DNA of 64,000 bases from the NCBI GenBank assembly GCA_040766745.1, contig JAXGPX010000001.1:558001-622000 (forward strand), given 5' to 3'. The stretch comes from JAXGPX01 sp040766745. GTDB taxonomy: Bacteria > Bacillota > Sulfobacillia > Fermentithermobacillales > Fermentithermobacillaceae. The notes under the pieces are model-generated. The model was not told the origin of the DNA, did not search any database, and saw only the letters and a program-made list of their open reading frames with translations. A program made the position numbers and the translations under genes. Shown here piece by piece: positions 1 to 8,080 of this stretch. Every line of letters begins with the position of its first letter. Positions within the stretch are counted from its first letter, which is position 1.

Positions 1-2406
1 TCGCAACTCATCAGGGCTCATATCATCTTGACGTGAAACAACCACTAACCGGTTCCCAACCTTCAAAGATGATCTGCTATCACCAAGCAGGTTTGCAGCT
101 ATATTGCCGGCCCTACCCCTCTTCAGGCCTACGATTTCACGCTTATGAGCTGCAACAGTATCTTTCAAGCCTTCCACTTTCATAACCAGATCTTGAGGAG
201 TAGTTTCCAAGAGGCTTGATACAGTTCTCAGTGAGCGCTTCATGTTTTCAATGGAGTTTAATGCGCTCATACCGGCTACTGCTTCTACCCGCCTGACACC
301 TGCGGCAATTGAAGATTCAGATTCAATAATGAAAGGGCCGATTTCTCCTGTCCGGGATACGTGAGTCCCTCCGCATAGTTCTGTGGAAAGCCCGGGTATC
401 TCGATTACTCGTACCTTCTCACCGTATTTTTCGCCGAATAGGGCTATGGCTCCCTTGGCTTTTGCTTCCTCTAGGGATGACTCGTATACGGTAACCGGGG
501 CGTCTGTCATGATCATCTCGTTTACAATGCGTTGTACCCGCTCAATGTCGTCATAAGACACGCTCTTTTCATAGTTGAAGTCGAACCTGAGCCGTGAATC
601 CTCAACTAGAGAGCCTGACTGCTGCACTTCGTCTCCGAGAACTGCTTTCAGCGCCTTGTGCAACAGGTGAGTTGCAGTATGGTGCTGTTTGAGCCCTGTA
701 CGCCTGCGTTGATCCACCTTTGCAGCAACATCTTGGCCAACCATTATACCAGGGCCGGCAACCTTAACATGATGGAACACTACTCCATACTGAGTTCTAT
801 CGACACCCAGGACCTTTCCCAGAACCTGCTTGCCTCCTACACTTTCCAGGATTCCTGTATCATGTTCCTGGCCTCCTCCGGTGGCGTAGAAAGGTGTCTC
901 TTCCAAGACGATCAAGCCGTCAGTCCCGGGCTCAAGTTCAGAAAGCCTGGTGTTGTCCACGACAATGGCTGCGACGCGAGTTGTAGTTTCAAGTGATGAG
1001 TAACCTGTGAACCTGGTCTCTGTAAGATCTTTTACAACGTCATGAAGTTCAAGGGCATCTGCAAAAGAACCTCTTCTGGCTTTTCTGCTCCGATCACGCT
1101 GCTCTGCAAGTGCAGCGTCGAATTCTTCTTCATCAACAGAAAGGCCTGCATCCCGCGCGATATCCTTTGTTAGGTCTATGGGAAAACCAAATGTATCATA
1201 CAATAGGAAAGCCTCGCGCCCCGGCAATACTGTACGGCCAAGTCTCTTTGCTTCTTCAATAATTTCCTGTGCCCGAGCCTGCCCGCCTTCCAGGGTACTC
1301 AAGAACCGTTCTTCGTCTTTGGCCAGGATATCCTGAATGTATTCCTCTTTCTCTCTCAACTCTGGGTAAGCATCTCCCATAATTGCTGTAACCACCGGCA
1401 CCAATTGGGCCAAAAACAGTTTCTTAATACCAAGGACTCTTCCGAACCTTACGGCACGCCTCAGAATACGGCGCATTACATACCCTCTGCCTTCGTTAGA
1501 CGGGTGAACTCCGTCTGCCGCAAGGAAGGTACAGGCCCTAATATGGTCAGCAATGACCCTTGACGGAAACACCCCATCAGAGTCATTGGGTTTTATTCCT
1601 GCGATTTCTCTTACCTTTTCGGTAAGCGGTACGAAAAGGTCTGTATCAAAATTGCTGTCAACTCCCTGCAGCACTGACGCTATCCTTTCCAATCCCATGC
1701 CTGTATCGATACTAGGTTTGGGCAGGGGGTCCAGATCACCGTTTTCATTGCGCAGAAACTGCATGAATACCAAATTCCAGATTTCAAGCCATCTGTCGCA
1801 ATCGCACTTCCCCAGCCCACAGCCTGAACCGCAGCTCAAGTTTTCTCCCCTGTCGACTATGATCTCAGAACAAGGCCCGCATGGCCCGGTTTCGCCCATA
1901 GCCCAGAAGTTGTCCTTCTCCCCCATCCTCACGATTCTTGATGGCGGAAGGCCTGATATTTTCTTCCACAATTGCTCGGCTTCGTCATCTTCTTTGAAAA
2001 CTGTAACCCACATGCGGCCAGGGGGCAGCCCCAGTACCTTAATGAGAAAATCCCAGGCAAATTCTATGGCATCTTCTTTGAAATAATCACCGAATGAAAA
2101 GTTGCCAAGCATTTCAAAGAATGTCTGATGGCGTCTTGTAAAGCCTACATTGTCCAAATCGTTGTGTTTGCCGCCGGCCCTGACACATTTCTGTGAAGTA
2201 ACCGCCCTTCTATATGGCCTTGTATCCAACCCAAGGAAAACATCTTTGAACTGAACCATACCGGCATTTGTAAACAGCAAAGTAGGATCACCATGGGGCA
2301 CCAGTGACGAACTTGGAACAACTGTATGTCCCTGGCTTTGGAAATATCCTAGAAATGATCTGCGAATCTCGTTAGCTTGAAGGTCCCTTCCAAGCTTCTC
2401 TACCAT
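1..2406 (-). CDS. alaS: Alanyl-tRNA synthetase, C-terminus cut by window edge
   Basis: Charges tRNA-Ala with alanine in the cytoplasm. Reading the minus strand from the ATG at 2406 gives 802 codons without a stop, running off the left edge. The family is about 870-880 residues, so roughly the last 70-80 residues are missing. Visible signatures are the N-terminal class II catalytic core (QKCVRAGGKHNDLDNVG, then TRRHQTFFEMLGNFSFGDYF), the editing-domain zinc motif HHTATHL and the later CGGTH motif. The start is fixed by AGGAGG about 8 nt upstream. It follows proS by 43 nt on the same strand, so the two synthetase genes are probably cotranscribed. No T-box leader can fit between them. The gene is not listed by a stop-to-stop ORF search because it has no stop in the window. 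Confidence 0.97.
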   Translation of the reverse strand, partial: MVEKLGRDLQANEIRRSFLGYFQSQGHTVVPSSSLVPHGDPTLLFTNAGMVQFKDVFLGLDTRPYRRAVTSQKCVRAGGKHNDLDNVGFTRRHQTFFEMLGNFSFGDYFKEDAIEFAWDFLIKVLGLPPGRMWVTVFKEDDEAEQLWKKISGLPPSRIVRMGEKDNFWAMGETGPCGPCSEIIVDRGENLSCGSGCGLGKCDCDRWLEIWNLVFMQFLRNENGDLDPLPKPSIDTGMGLERIASVLQGVDSNFDTDLFVPLTEKVREIAGIKPNDSDGVFPSRVIADHIRACTFLAADGVHPSNEGRGYVMRRILRRAVRFGRVLGIKKLFLAQLVPVVTAIMGDAYPELREKEEYIQDILAKDEERFLSTLEGGQARAQEIIEEAKRLGRTVLPGREAFLLYDTFGFPIDLTKDIARDAGLSVDEEEFDAALAEQRDRSRKARRGSFADALELHDVVKDLTETRFTGYSSLETTTRVAAIVVDNTRLSELEPGTDGLIVLEETPFYATGGGQEHDTGILESVGGKQVLGKVLGVDRTQYGVVFHHVKVAGPGIMVGQDVAAKVDQRRRTGLKQHHTATHLLHKALKAVLGDEVQQSGSLVEDSRLRFDFNYEKSVSYDDIERVQRIVNEMIMTDAPVTVYESSLEEAKAKGAIALFGEKYGEKVRVIEIPGLSTELCGGTHVSRTGEIGPFIIESESSIAAGVRRVEAVAGMSALNSIENMKRSLRTVSSLLETTPQDLVMKVEGLKDTVAAHKREIVGLKRGRAGNIAANLLGDSRSSLKVGNRLVVVSRQDDMSPDELR

Positions 2407-2449
2407 GTTAGTATCCTCCTACGACGCCTTATATCCAATGAAACTCCAT

Positions 2450-4195
2450 TTACTCCGGCATATATCTTGAAAATTCTTGGGATACCAGCTTGTTTACACT
2501 GTCTTCAAGTGCGTCAAGTCCAATAATCGTTGATTCTGTGCAGCGTCTTAGCTTAACTTCAGCACCGCCTGCTTTTAGGCTTCTATTTGAAATCGTAATC
2601 CGGATAGGCATCCCCAACAGGTCTGCATCGTTGAACTTGACCCCTGCCGATTCGTCTCTGTCGTCATACAGAACCTCTATTCCTTTTAGCGAAAGCCTTT
2701 CATATACTTCCTCAGCAGTTTTCTGAATCCTGTCAGAAGTGCCCAAATTCATCAAGTGAACTTGGTATGGGGCTACTGTAATAGGCCAGACAATACCCTT
2801 TTCGTCACAGTTTTCCTCAAGTACACAAGCAAGCAGCCGGCCTACGCCCATTCCATAACAGCCCATGACTACAGGTTCAAGTGTTCCTTCTTCAGTCTGG
2901 AAGTTAGCCCCCATTGCCTTTGAGTACCTTACTCCAAGCATAAACGTGTTCCCTACTTCAATGCCCCTTCTCACGGCCAGTGGTTCCCCACATACTGAGC
3001 ATGGGTCTCCTACCCTGGCTGCTGCAATCTCTCCACGTAGCCCTATGATGAAATCCCGCCCTGGAACCACGTTTACAAAGTGGTAACCGGCCTCGTTGGC
3101 TCCGGCAACATAGGAATGGCCCGTCAATATGCTATCATCTGCTACCACCTGAATATGTTCAAGTCCGACAGGCGACATAAACCCCTGGACTAATCCATGA
3201 CTCTCAAGTTCCTCTGGCAAAGCCATACGTACCTCCGGCGTGTTGAGAAGATTTGCAAGTTTGCGCTCGTTTACGTCAAGGTCTCCACGGATTACCACCA
3301 TAACAGGCTCTTTGGCTCCTTGGGCAAAATAGACCATGGTTTTCAGACTTGAGGTTGGCCTGACTCCAAGGTACTCAGTTACAAGGGCAATTGAGCTCTT
3401 GCCCGGAGTATGCACCTTTTCTGTACTAGCCTGGGTTTTATCCGGTTCGGTACCGGCATTCTTAAGGGCTGCGTCCTTATCAAAGATTGCAACCTCCCGG
3501 TTAGCTGCATAACCGCACTTTGGGCACAAAATCAAAGTATCTTCACCTGCATCAGTTACGTAGGTGAATTCATGGGCAAGGCTCCCACCCATCATGCCCA
3601 CGTCTGAAAGCACCTTTACCACAGGTACTCCGCATGTTTGGCAGATTCTTTCATATGCCCGGCACATGTAAGGGTAATAAGCACTCAAATCTGCTTGATC
3701 CTCATGAAAACTGTATGCGTCTTTCATGATAAATTCCCGTACCCTTACAAGCCCTCCTCTTGCCCGCGGCTCGTCTCTGAATTTTGTCTGTATGTGGTAT
3801 ACAACGCAAGGAAGCTGCCTGTAAGAGCTGATGAAACGCCTGGCAAGATCGGTTACAGGTTCTTCATGGGTCATTGCCAGACACATGTCCCTTCCTGACC
3901 TATCTTTGAAACGCGCCATCTCAGGGCCGATTTCGTTCCACCTGCCGGATTCGTGCCAGATATCTGCCGGGTTGACTACAGGCATGTTGATTTCCTGGCC
4001 GCCGATTGCATCCATCTCTTTACGCATTATCGCCTCGATTCGCTTTACGCTGCGCCATGCAAAAGGCATGTAACTATAGATACCAGCAGCCAATTTGGAC
4101 ACCAACCCGGCCCTCAACATGAGGCCGTGTGAGGGCATTTCAACCTCTGAGGGTTGTTCTCGCAATGTCTTTCCGAAAGATTTACTTAGTCGCAT
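2450..4195 (-). CDS. proS: Prolyl-tRNA synthetase (bacterial type with editing insertion)
   Basis: Charges tRNA-Pro with proline. The 581-residue product begins MRLSKSFGKTLREQP and has the bacterial ProRS layout: class II motifs near the N-terminus (GLMLRAGLVSKLAAGIYSYM, then FRDEPRARGGLVRVREFIMKD with dashes of motif 2), a central INS/YbaK editing domain (about residues 220-400), and a C-terminal anticodon-binding domain. The reading frame stays open for 39 more codons upstream. I reject that extension because a GGAGG lies about 10 nt before the internal ATG and the extension covers a good promoter. It is followed closely by alaS. Length and motifs are normal for the family. Confidence 0.96.
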   Translation of the reverse strand: MRLSKSFGKTLREQPSEVEMPSHGLMLRAGLVSKLAAGIYSYMPFAWRSVKRIEAIMRKEMDAIGGQEINMPVVNPADIWHESGRWNEIGPEMARFKDRSGRDMCLAMTHEEPVTDLARRFISSYRQLPCVVYHIQTKFRDEPRARGGLVRVREFIMKDAYSFHEDQADLSAYYPYMCRAYERICQTCGVPVVKVLSDVGMMGGSLAHEFTYVTDAGEDTLILCPKCGYAANREVAIFDKDAALKNAGTEPDKTQASTEKVHTPGKSSIALVTEYLGVRPTSSLKTMVYFAQGAKEPVMVVIRGDLDVNERKLANLLNTPEVRMALPEELESHGLVQGFMSPVGLEHIQVVADDSILTGHSYVAGANEAGYHFVNVVPGRDFIIGLRGEIAAARVGDPCSVCGEPLAVRRGIEVGNTFMLGVRYSKAMGANFQTEEGTLEPVVMGCYGMGVGRLLACVLEENCDEKGIVWPITVAPYQVHLMNLGTSDRIQKTAEEVYERLSLKGIEVLYDDRDESAGVKFNDADLLGMPIRITISNRSLKAGGAEVKLRRCTESTIIGLDALEDSVNKLVSQEFSRYMPE

Positions 4196-4277
4196 AGAAT
4201 ATGTACCTCCAGTGCCGGCAATTATGGCGGAACTGCGGAAATCCGCGGAATCAAATTTAGCCGTCGACATTAAAGAA

Positions 4278-4306
4278 ATTATATCTTTGAGACACTCAAG
4301 GGTCAA
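4278..4306 (-). promoter_or_regulatory. Sigma-A promoter of proS-alaS
   Basis: Minus strand reads TTGACC, a 17-nt spacer, then TATAAT. This is 5/6 and 6/6 to the vegetative consensus with ideal spacing. The predicted start near 4271 gives a leader of about 75 nt before proS. The spacer contains the short inverted repeat CTTGAG-tgt-CTCAAAG, which could be an operator, though no regulator is evident. Confidence 0.75.
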
Positions 4307-4324
4307 TTTCACATACAGATCACA

Positions 4325-4374
4325 GGCAGGCCATACCGGAACGCCTTGGTAGATTGGCGTACAGTTGGCCTGCC
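4325..4374 (-). terminator. Long hairpin after metQ, probable terminator without U-tract
   Basis: Perfect 9-bp outer stem GGCAGGCCA/TGGCCTGCC with a second 5-bp inner stem ACGCC/GGCGT. It sits between the metQ stop and the proS promoter. There is no T-run after it on the minus strand, so it may terminate by another route or be a structured RNA end. The function is inferred from position only. Confidence 0.45.
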
Positions 4375-4437
4375 ATGGGTCTTGTAGATTACAATCTAGA
4401 TAGGGTCATCCCCGCTGGTAAGTCTTGCAGGACACCG

Positions 4438-5235
4438 TTAGAAAGCCGGGATGACTCCTCCCTTGTAAGTATCTTCGATAAACTTCTTAACCTCGGGGCC
4501 TGTAAGAACCTTGACAAGTTTCTGGATAGCCGGATCTTCTTTGCTGTCATTCCTGACAGCAATTACATTTGCATAAGGAGAGTTGCCATCTTCAAGGAAC
4601 AATGAGTCGTCTGTAGGCGACAAGCCGGCCTGAAGGGCAAAGTTGCCGTTGATTACGGCAATCCCGAAATCCTGTAAAGACCTGGGAAGCATGGCCGCGT
4701 CAAGTTCCCGAAACTTTAGGTTCTTCGGGTTGTCAATAACATCGTGGACTGTTGCTGAAATGCCCACGCCTTCTTTGAGTTTCAAAAGGCCTGCATTTTC
4801 AAGTAGCATAAGTGCTCTGCCACCATTTGTGGCATCATTGGGAATTCCTACTTCCGCACCATCTTCCAGGTCAGACAAGGAACTCAATTTCTCTGAGTAA
4901 ATCCCCATAGGCTCAATGTGAATTCTCGCCACCCAGGTTATGTCAAGTTCTCGCTCAGCTGCAAAACTTTCAAGATACGGAATGTGCTGAAAGAAGTTGG
5001 CATCAATCTGCTTGTCAGCCAGCTGCAGGTTCGGCTGAACATAATCGGAAAACTCAATGATTTCTATCTCAATACCTTCTTTGCTAAGCAAGGGCTCGGC
5101 AAACTCAAGTATTTCAGCATGGGGAACCGGTGAGACTCCTATCTTGAGAGCTTTGGATTTGCATCCTGAAAGCAGCAGCATACCTGCAAGAACAGCAACC
5201 AGGCCAAAAGTTAGTGCCAAAAATCTTCTATTCAA
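4438..5235 (-). CDS. metQ: Methionine ABC transporter substrate-binding lipoprotein
   Basis: Binds methionine (possibly its D- or modified forms) outside the membrane and delivers it to MetNI. The 265-residue product starts with a positively charged, hydrophobic signal peptide and a lipobox (LLLSGC), so it should be lipid-anchored. Family motifs include KIGVSPVPHAEILEF at the mature N-terminus and the NDATNGGRALMLLE segment of NlpA/MetQ proteins. An upstream in-frame GTG at 5244 overlaps the GGAGG itself, so the TTG three codons later, 8 nt after GGAGG, is the better start. It is the last gene of metN-metI-metQ, 61 nt after metI, under the SAM riboswitch. Confidence 0.95.
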   Translation of the reverse strand: MNRRFLALTFGLVAVLAGMLLLSGCKSKALKIGVSPVPHAEILEFAEPLLSKEGIEIEIIEFSDYVQPNLQLADKQIDANFFQHIPYLESFAAERELDITWVARIHIEPMGIYSEKLSSLSDLEDGAEVGIPNDATNGGRALMLLENAGLLKLKEGVGISATVHDVIDNPKNLKFRELDAAMLPRSLQDFGIAVINGNFALQAGLSPTDDSLFLEDGNSPYANVIAVRNDSKEDPAIQKLVKVLTGPEVKKFIEDTYKGGVIPAF

Positions 5236-5296
5236 ACGAAACACCTCCGGATTCTATGTCTTCTGTAATTGGACTGCATTGTTAAAATATCAAAGG

Positions 5297-5980
5297 TTAC
5301 CTCCACCGGTAGCGCCTGGCAGCCCTATCGCCTACAAGTTGAATGCCTTGAACTACTACTATGAGCACCGCCACAGATGCTGCCATGACAAGTGGCTGCC
5401 ATCTGTGATATCCGTACCTGACAGCAAGATCGCCCAAACCACCTCCCCCCATGGCTCCAGCCATTGTAGAATAACCCACCAAATTGACTGCGGTAATGGC
5501 TGCACCGGATATAAGGGAAGATAGGCATTCAGGTATCAAAACATACTTGACTATCTGATACCATGAGGCTCCCATGGACACACAGGCATCGATCACTCCC
5601 GGTTCAACAGTGAGCATTGCCGATTCAGTTATTCGGGCTACAAAAGGAATGGCTGAGACACTTAGAGGTACAATTGCCGCCACCGGGCCATATGACGTTC
5701 CTGTGATCAGTCTCGTCAAGGGTATGATGGCTACCATTAGGATAACAAAAGGAATTGATCTCCCGATGTTGACCAAAGCGCTGATTATCCCATAGACAGT
5801 ATTGTTTTGCCGTATACCCTTTGGCCCGGCCATAATCAGCCAGATTCCCAAAGGAGTGCCCAGGAGTTCTGCAAGAATCAATGATGCAGAAATCATTGCC
5901 AGGGTTTGAACTGTTGCCGGCAACACTGTCTGTAGAGAACTCAAAGTAGCCGGCACTTGGGTAGCATTAAGTATGTACAT
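5297..5980 (-). CDS. metI: Methionine ABC transporter permease
   Basis: Membrane channel half of the MetNIQ importer. The 227 residues form about five hydrophobic segments with the binding-protein-dependent permease fold. The coupling EAA-like loop is seen around SMGASWYQIVKYVLIPE. The start chosen is the ATG one base after the metN stop, preceded by GAGGGGGA, typical of translational coupling. A longer frame reaching into metN is rejected. A normal MetI is 215-225 residues, so the gene is intact. Confidence 0.94.
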   Translation of the reverse strand: MYILNATQVPATLSSLQTVLPATVQTLAMISASLILAELLGTPLGIWLIMAGPKGIRQNNTVYGIISALVNIGRSIPFVILMVAIIPLTRLITGTSYGPVAAIVPLSVSAIPFVARITESAMLTVEPGVIDACVSMGASWYQIVKYVLIPECLSSLISGAAITAVNLVGYSTMAGAMGGGGLGDLAVRYGYHRWQPLVMAASVAVLIVVVQGIQLVGDRAARRYRWR

Positions 5981-5981
5981 C

Positions 5982-6722
5982 CTAATATCCCCCTCTGGGA
6001 GTGGCAGCAAAAGCTGCCTTACCTTCATGCCGGCTCACCCCGGGTTCGAAGTGGGGGGCTTGAGTTAGTACTCCGTTCCTTATTGATACTTCTCTGGTGC
6101 AAATAGAGCCCACAAGATCTATTTGATGTGTTACCACAAGGACTGTAATTCCCAGCTGCCTGTTAATGTCTTGAACTGCCTCAAGGATAGATACAGCAGT
6201 ATCCATGTCAAGCGCTGAGGTCGGTTCATCAAGAATTAGAACTTCAGGTTGAGTAACTAGTGCCCTGGCTATGGCTACACGTTGCTTCTCACCGCCTGAA
6301 AGCAGTGAAGGCCTAAAGTCTTTTCTGTGTGAAAGGCCAACCAGGCCAAGAAACTCAGAAGCTTTCCTCTGGGCTTTGTCTTTGCTGAAGCCCTGTATTT
6401 CCAGGGGAAGCATTACATTTCCAAGAGCAGTTCTGGAAAACAGAAGATTATACCCTTGAAACACAACGCCGATTTTCATGCGTATCTGCCTGAGCTCCTC
6501 ACCTAAGAGGCAGAGGATATTCTGCCCGTTAAGCCATATCTCACCTGAGTCTGGCCTTTCCAGCAGAGCAAGGCAGCGCAGCAGCGTGGTTTTACCTGCA
6601 CCTGAAGGACCGTAAATCCCCAGAATCTCTCCTGACTCGACTGAAAATCTTACATCCGTAAGGGCATTTACAGTTCCTGAAGGAGTATCAAACGTCTTGT
6701 TCAAATCTACAACCGATATCAT
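5982..6722 (-). CDS. metN: Methionine ABC transporter ATPase, short form without NIL domain
   Basis: Energises methionine import by ATP hydrolysis. Walker A is GPSGAGKTT, the Q-loop is VFQGYNLL, the signature is LSGGEKQRV and Walker B is VLILDEPTSALD, with the switch His in VVTHQ. At 246 residues it ends soon after the ATPase domain. MetN proteins with the C-terminal NIL domain, which lets internal methionine inhibit transport, are about 340. That domain is absent here, and the stop is followed directly by metI, so this is not a frameshifted remnant. GGAGG lies 11 nt before the ATG. Naming as metN rests on the MetI/MetQ neighbours and the S-box. Confidence 0.92.
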   Translation of the reverse strand: MISVVDLNKTFDTPSGTVNALTDVRFSVESGEILGIYGPSGAGKTTLLRCLALLERPDSGEIWLNGQNILCLLGEELRQIRMKIGVVFQGYNLLFSRTALGNVMLPLEIQGFSKDKAQRKASEFLGLVGLSHRKDFRPSLLSGGEKQRVAIARALVTQPEVLILDEPTSALDMDTAVSILEAVQDINRQLGITVLVVTHQIDLVGSICTREVSIRNGVLTQAPHFEPGVSRHEGKAAFAATPRGGY

Positions 6723-6748
6723 CTAGACAAACACCTCCGGCGGGATAC

Positions 6749-6779
6749 AAAAATGCCTCCCTGACAAGAAGAGAGGCAT
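6749..6779 (-). terminator. Intrinsic terminator of the SAM riboswitch expression platform
   Basis: Minus strand: 9-bp stem ATGCCTCTC/GGGAGGCAT (one G-T pair) followed at once by five T residues, lying between the aptamer and metN. When SAM is bound this should form and stop transcription before metN. Confidence 0.9.
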
Positions 6780-6789
6780 CATATCATCC

Positions 6790-6904
6790 CCTTATCTGTC
6801 AGAACCGCTATTCTGGGCGGGTCCTGCTGGAATTGGCACCTTCGCACTTCGTACGGGTTGCCGCAGGGTCATCGGGCCAAGTCCCTCTCCTGCTCTGGAT
6901 AAGG
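6790..6904 (-). promoter_or_regulatory. SAM-I (S-box) riboswitch controlling metNIQ
   Basis: Senses S-adenosylmethionine in the nascent leader RNA. The minus strand carries the S-box landmarks in order: CTTATCCAGAGCAGGAGAGG, GGACTTGGCCCGATGACCC, GCGGCAACC, then AAGGTGCCAATTCC and CAG, closing with GACAGATAAGG, which pairs with the CTTATC at the 5' end. The k-turn and the pseudoknot-forming loop sequences are therefore present. Together with the terminator just downstream this is an OFF switch: high SAM lowers methionine uptake. Confidence 0.96.
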
Positions 6905-6930
6905 TCCAGCTGCTATTCAATTGACCAACA

Positions 6931-6959
6931 ACTTAACACATAACGTGAACCTGTGTCAA
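6931..6959 (-). promoter_or_regulatory. Sigma-A promoter of metNIQ
   Basis: Perfect TTGACA, 17-nt spacer, then TTAAGT (3/6) on the minus strand. The predicted start near 6924 lies about 20 nt before the first riboswitch helix. The weak -10 lowers confidence. Confidence 0.55.
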
Positions 6960-6990
6960 CATTCCAAATGGCAAACACTCAGGATTTGCA

Positions 6991-8022
6991 TCAGACTTCC
7001 ATCTGAACAACAACCTTCATCGCCTCGCCTGATTTGACAATCTCGAATCCTTGCTGAGTATCATCTAGGGGGATAGTATGAGTTACCAGACGCCGCCAGC
7101 TCTCCCTTGCGAGCATATCCAGGGCAAGGGCAAAGTGCTTCCTGGCAGCATTTCTAGAACCGATGAGCGTGATCTCTCTGCGGTGCACTGCCTGGATATT
7201 AATGGGTACCATTTCGGCATCTCTGGCCACACTCGAAAAGTACAGCACGCATCCTAACCTTGCAGCCATATGCACAGCATCTGCCTGGACTTCCGGTGAG
7301 GAACAGCAAACAATTACAAAATCAACTCCGTGGCCCTCGGTAAGCCTCATAACTTCTTCGACTGGGCTATTCACGCTTGAGTCTATGTATTCATCTGCCC
7401 CAACCCACTGTGCCAGGGCAAGCCGCCTGCTCTTAATGTCTAGCAGAAAAACCCTTGATGCACCTCGCTTGCGAGCCAAGAGAGCATGGGATACACCTAT
7501 GGGGCCTGCGCCGATGACACAGACTGATTTCCCTGGCCCGATACTCAGTTTTTCCTGGCCGTTTAGCACACAGGCAAGTGGTTCGCACAACACAGCTTCA
7601 ATGTCATCTAGGCCGTCAGGTACACAAAGCAATCCATGGCTCTGCACAGTGACTGAAGGCACCGGCAGTATTTCCGAAAAGCCCCCGGGGCCTTCAAATC
7701 CTGCATGGGCCCTATCGGGACACATTTGCTCATTGCCTGAAAGACAGTATCTGCAATGCCCGCATGCAACAGGTACAGGTATGACTCGTATGCCCGGCTT
7801 CCAACCAGCCTTGAGCGCCTGCCTAGAAGCCTCACTAATCACGCCGACTACTTCGTGTCCGATACCACCCCGGCCATGGGTTCCTTGCCCCCACGCTCTG
7901 ACATCGCTGCCGCAAATGCCGCATGCCCTGTTAGTTAGCAAGAGCCCTCCTTTAGGCAACTCAGGCGCAGGAATATCGACAATTTCTGTTTTGAAAGGGC
8001 CTGTAAGCAGAACAGTTTTCAT
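6991..8022 (-). CDS. Zinc-dependent medium-chain alcohol/polyol dehydrogenase
   Basis: NAD(P)-dependent oxidation of an alcohol or polyol; the substrate cannot be read from sequence (threonine and sorbitol/galactitol dehydrogenases are the nearest types). The 343-residue product has the catalytic zinc ligands in ACGICGSDVRAWG and GIGHEVVG. The structural zinc cluster is CGHCRYCLSGNEQMC and the Rossmann motif is GAGPIGVSHALLARKRGA. The ATG at 8022 is 7 nt after GGAGG; the TTG five codons earlier would lie inside that site and is rejected. It is followed at higher coordinates by an MFS transporter gene on the same strand, 58 nt upstream, which may carry its substrate (inference). Confidence 0.9.
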   Translation of the reverse strand: MKTVLLTGPFKTEIVDIPAPELPKGGLLLTNRACGICGSDVRAWGQGTHGRGGIGHEVVGVISEASRQALKAGWKPGIRVIPVPVACGHCRYCLSGNEQMCPDRAHAGFEGPGGFSEILPVPSVTVQSHGLLCVPDGLDDIEAVLCEPLACVLNGQEKLSIGPGKSVCVIGAGPIGVSHALLARKRGASRVFLLDIKSRRLALAQWVGADEYIDSSVNSPVEEVMRLTEGHGVDFVIVCCSSPEVQADAVHMAARLGCVLYFSSVARDAEMVPINIQAVHRREITLIGSRNAARKHFALALDMLARESWRRLVTHTIPLDDTQQGFEIVKSGEAMKVVVQMEV

Positions 8023-8080
8023 TGGATTTTCCTCCAATCCAAGGAATAATCGCCTTGTAACTCTAAGAATCCACCTGGCC

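Noticed and set aside
1553..2086. Plus-strand ORF of 177 codons
   Set aside because: It lies antisense inside alaS, which has clear motifs on the minus strand.
4196..4312. N-terminal extension of proS
   Set aside because: It overlaps a good sigma-A promoter and lacks a ribosome-binding site; the internal ATG has GGAGG and matches family N-termini.
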